Below, piece after piece: positions 61,733 through 64,000 of a stretch of 64,000 bases of DNA; positions within the stretch are counted from its first letter, which is position 1; every line of letters starts with the position of its first letter. A program made the translations under genes and the position numbers. This DNA is from Chitinophagaceae bacterium DXS (GTDB taxonomy: Bacteria; Bacteroidota; Bacteroidia; Chitinophagales; Chitinophagaceae), in assembly GCA_030345135.1 (NCBI GenBank), contig CP128386.1, positions 1,743,704 through 1,807,703 on the forward strand, written 5' to 3'. The notes beneath the pieces are model-generated. The model had not been told where the DNA came from and searched no databases. It saw nothing but the letters and a program-made list of their open reading frames with translations.

Positions 61733-62134
61733 CACTCGCGAACGAAGAACAAGTGAAGTGATCTGCTGCAACAAAGTCTCTATATCAAACGGTTTAAGGA
61801 TAAAATCATCTGCGCCGGCTTCTATGCATTTTTTTGCAGCATCGCGACTTGAGGACATCATTATTAAAGGGATAGATGATGTTGCAGGATTTTGTTTTAT
61901 CGACCGGCAAACTTCCTTACCATCTTCATTACCAAGCCATACATCCATTAGAATAATATCGGGGCCAACAGATGTTACAACGTTCTTATCGGTAGTACTC
62001 AGGAAGGTGGCTTTGTACTGTTTTTTAGCCAACATTATTTTCAAATAATGCAGTATTACAGGATCATCATCAACTACAAGAATATGCAGATCACGGGGGT
62101 TGTCCGGCTGCATTAAATAACTCCTATTTTGCAT
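61721..62134 (-). CDS. Single-domain response regulator (CheY-like)
   Basis: 137 aa; the true start may be Met8. One receiver domain: acidic pocket VVDDD, phospho-acceptor Asp in ILMDVW (about 61), conserved Ser in MMSSSR and Lys in ILKPFD. No output domain. The partner kinase is not in the window. It lies convergent to protein B. Confidence 0.92.
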   Translation of the reverse strand: MQNRSYLMQPDNPRDLHILVVDDDPVILHYLKIMLAKKQYKATFLSTTDKNVVTSVGPDIILMDVWLGNEDGKEVCRSIKQNPATSSIPLIMMSSSRDAAKKCIEAGADDFILKPFDIETLLQQITSLVLRSRVIGN

Positions 62135-62336
62135 GTTTGAACATACTCAACAATAATGCCGTTTGTTAAAAATTCACATTAAAAAAAGTCAACAAACTAA
62201 TTATTTTTTTTATTAAATGTTCCAACAAAAATCAGCTTTTTGTTTTGATATTTTGTTTAGCTTTATCTCACTGATTTAATTGAACCGACAAAGCTTGCCG
62301 GGGAAAAATTTGTTCACCATTTAAAATTTTAATCCC

Positions 62337-62717
62337 ATGGTTCAGACTGACATCTCACAGCTCACAAAGGAGTGTAATCAATGGAGAGAGCATTTACATT
62401 CCTATCGAGACGAATTCAATTTTCTTAGCTCCAGACTCAGGCAAATAGCCAGCAAAGCCCTCTCACATCAGCAACGTTCAGACCTCGAGCATTATCAGAA
62501 TCAACTTCACATTCAGCTCATCAACATTCACGATCTCAAGCAGCAGGTAAAACTTCATGAAAGAAAAATCAACTACGAACAATCCGAATTAAAAGGAATC
62601 TCGGAAGAAACTTTTACTGAACACGAAAGTCTACTGGACGAATACGAATCACAGGAGCACACGCTACATGACCTTCGTAACAATTTTGACAGATACTCGA
62701 TTAGCCTTAATACATAA
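62337..62717 (+). CDS. Small coiled-coil protein of unknown function
   Basis: 126 aa, almost wholly heptad-like helix (LTKECNQWREHLHSYRDEF, LKQQVKLHERKINYEQSEL). Rich in Glu, Gln, His and Leu. No family recognised. It lies next to the response regulator on the opposite strand; a shared role is possible but not shown. Confidence 0.65.
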   Translation: MVQTDISQLTKECNQWREHLHSYRDEFNFLSSRLRQIASKALSHQQRSDLEHYQNQLHIQLINIHDLKQQVKLHERKINYEQSELKGISEETFTEHESLLDEYESQEHTLHDLRNNFDRYSISLNT

Positions 62718-62896
62718 TACTATATAGCGGATTTTACAGTGCCGCGATTTTGACTGCTATCAATGATAGCCTGTTTTCCTATTCCATAATGTGAACCTGA
62801 CGTTCGCACGACGCCGCTGAAAAATTCCGCTTTATTATATGCTGCAAAGCTTATTGCGTAAAATTAAATAACCTGTAACGTAAAAAACATTTTACT

Positions 62897-64000
62897 ATGG
62901 GAGAGTTTGATACATCACACGTAAAAAGTATTGTCTTGCTGGGGCATGCGGGCTCCGGCAAGACAACATTGGCGGAATGCATGCTGTATGAAGCAGGCAT
63001 TACGTCCCGCCGCGGAACAATTACGGAAAAAAATACAGTTGGCGACTATCATGAAATGGAACAGGAACGGGGAAATTCCATCTTCAGCAAATTGATGCAT
63101 GCCAAATGGCGCGGCTATAAAATAAACATACTTGACACGCCCGGTTATGATGACTTCACGGGCGAAGTTATAGCAGCACTACGCGTTGCAGATACAGGCG
63201 TAATGTTGTTGAATGCAGCCATGGGAGTAGAAGTAACTACTGACCTCATCTGGCAGTATACAGAACAGTTTAAAACACCGATGATATTCGCTGTTAACAA
63301 GCTGGATGATGACAGTGCAGACTTTGATAAAACTGTCAGCCAGGCCAAGAGTCACTTCGGAACCAAGGTATCGGTTGTACAATATCCAAGACAGCAAGGT
63401 GCAGGATTTCATGAAATTATTGATGTGCTGCGCATGACCATGTACAAGTTTAGGGATACCGGCGGTAAACCCGAAAAACTGCCTATTCCGGACGACGAAA
63501 AAGAAAGAGCAGATACGCTTCACAAAGAACTGGTTGAAGCAGTTGCGGGTAATGATGAAGCACTGATGGAAAGATACTTTGACAAAGGCGAACTGGATGA
63601 AGATGAAATGAAAGAAGGATTGAAAAAGGCGATGATACATCACGATATATTTCCATTGTTCTGCTTATCCGCCGAAAGAAATATGGGCAGCGGCAGGCTG
63701 ATGGGCTTTATCGACAATGTTTGTCCCAGTGCCAATGAAATGCCCCCACAAATAACAAAGAACGGAGATAAGCTACCCTGCGATTCAAATGGCCCTGCAT
63801 GCATGTTTATCTACAAAACGGTAACAGAACCACATGTGGGAGACCTTTCCTTCTTTAAAGTTTATTCCGGCACCATTAAAAGCGGATGTGACCTTGAAAA
63901 TGAAACAACCGGCGTTAGCGAAAAACTCAACCAGTTATTCCTTGTTGAAGGCAATAAACGCATTAATACAAATGAGCTTGTTGCCGGAGACATAGGTGCA
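62897..64000 (+). CDS. EF-G-like translational GTPase (partial, runs off the window)
   Basis: At least 368 aa visible, no stop before the edge. G1 LLGHAGSGKTT (about 14-24), switch I end MEQERGNSIFS (about 54-64), G3 DTPGYDDF, G4 VNKLDD, then domain II (PACMFIYKTVTEPHVGDLSFF). It follows EF-G architecture but has ERGNSI where EF-G has ERGITI and lacks the long MDWMEQE segment, so it is the EF-G paralogue common in Bacteroidota rather than the main factor. No ribosome-site hallmark is seen at the ATG. Confidence 0.85.
   Translation, partial: MGEFDTSHVKSIVLLGHAGSGKTTLAECMLYEAGITSRRGTITEKNTVGDYHEMEQERGNSIFSKLMHAKWRGYKINILDTPGYDDFTGEVIAALRVADTGVMLLNAAMGVEVTTDLIWQYTEQFKTPMIFAVNKLDDDSADFDKTVSQAKSHFGTKVSVVQYPRQQGAGFHEIIDVLRMTMYKFRDTGGKPEKLPIPDDEKERADTLHKELVEAVAGNDEALMERYFDKGELDEDEMKEGLKKAMIHHDIFPLFCLSAERNMGSGRLMGFIDNVCPSANEMPPQITKNGDKLPCDSNGPACMFIYKTVTEPHVGDLSFFKVYSGTIKSGCDLENETTGVSEKLNQLFLVEGNKRINTNELVAGDIGA

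Noticed and set aside
62135-62336. Clear promoter between the response regulator and coiled-coil genes
   Set aside because: A+T-rich with tattttg words, but no properly spaced -33/-7 pair.

Overview
The window looks like chromosome from a Bacteroidota bacterium, most likely of the Chitinophagaceae type. This is inferred from a SusC/SusD pair behind an ECF sigma and FecR anti-sigma, Bacteroidota-style PfkA, sirtuin and DUF5723-OmpA proteins, frequent TTG/GTG starts and weak ribosome sites. No 16S gene is present, so the placement stays an inference.

Layout. 0-8.2 kb: sirtuin, subtilase, DinB-like protein, the glycolytic pair pfkA-pyk, and a secreted CocE/X-Pro peptidase-type hydrolase. 8.5-18.1 kb: a type I restriction-modification island in the unusual order hsdR - tcmP - three-Cys-motif protein (DUF5131/Gp37-Gp68) - hsdS - small unknown protein - hsdS remnant - 540-aa protein with a PD-(D/E)XK/QxxxY nuclease end - hsdM. 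Near-identical terminators and matching repeat arrays lie on both sides of it. 18.4-27.2 kb: GH20 hexosaminidase, a rhodanese-thioredoxin lipoprotein, a LysM protein, an RsmF-like rRNA methyltransferase, and the proton-translocating transhydrogenase operon pntAA-pntAB-pntB. 27.2-30.1 kb: tandem repeats, a small secreted protein, and a gene desert of about 1.8 kb ending at tRNA-Cys. The desert holds four related terminator hairpins that pair well only as minus-strand RNA. 30.1-45.2 kb: housekeeping genes (nucleoside phosphorylase, dapF, corA, NUDIX, queuosine-precursor transporter, recF, DciA-like, CBS, DUF1232, OmpA, two AraC regulators, plsC, ung). 45.4-61.6 kb: a polysaccharide-utilisation locus (ECF sigma, FecR, SusC with STN domain, SusD, propeller/helical-barrel protein A, divergent GH20, Tat-exported Gfo/Idh/MocA oxidoreductase, DUF1080 lipoprotein, propeller/helical-barrel protein B). 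61.7 kb to the end: response regulator, coiled-coil protein, and an EF-G-like GTPase cut by the window edge.

How the genes work together. The utilisation locus looks self-regulated: ligand binding at the SusC STN domain would signal through FecR to the ECF sigma. Imported or surface-bound amino-sugar glycans would then be processed by GH20, an oxidoreductase and a DUF1080 enzyme, the set associated with 3-keto-glycoside chemistry. The GH20 here has lost the conserved arginine that normally holds sugar O3/O4. The restriction island is a complete R-M-S set carrying a second conserved two-gene module and an extra nuclease-like protein.

The most pervasive unexplained structure is in the gaps. 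Several families of short word-like degenerate repeats sit directly after stop codons in a fixed orientation, and their reverse complements appear further on in the same gap or after a neighbouring convergent gene. The result is large inverted repeats around gene ends. In two genes the repeat runs into the C-terminal codons.
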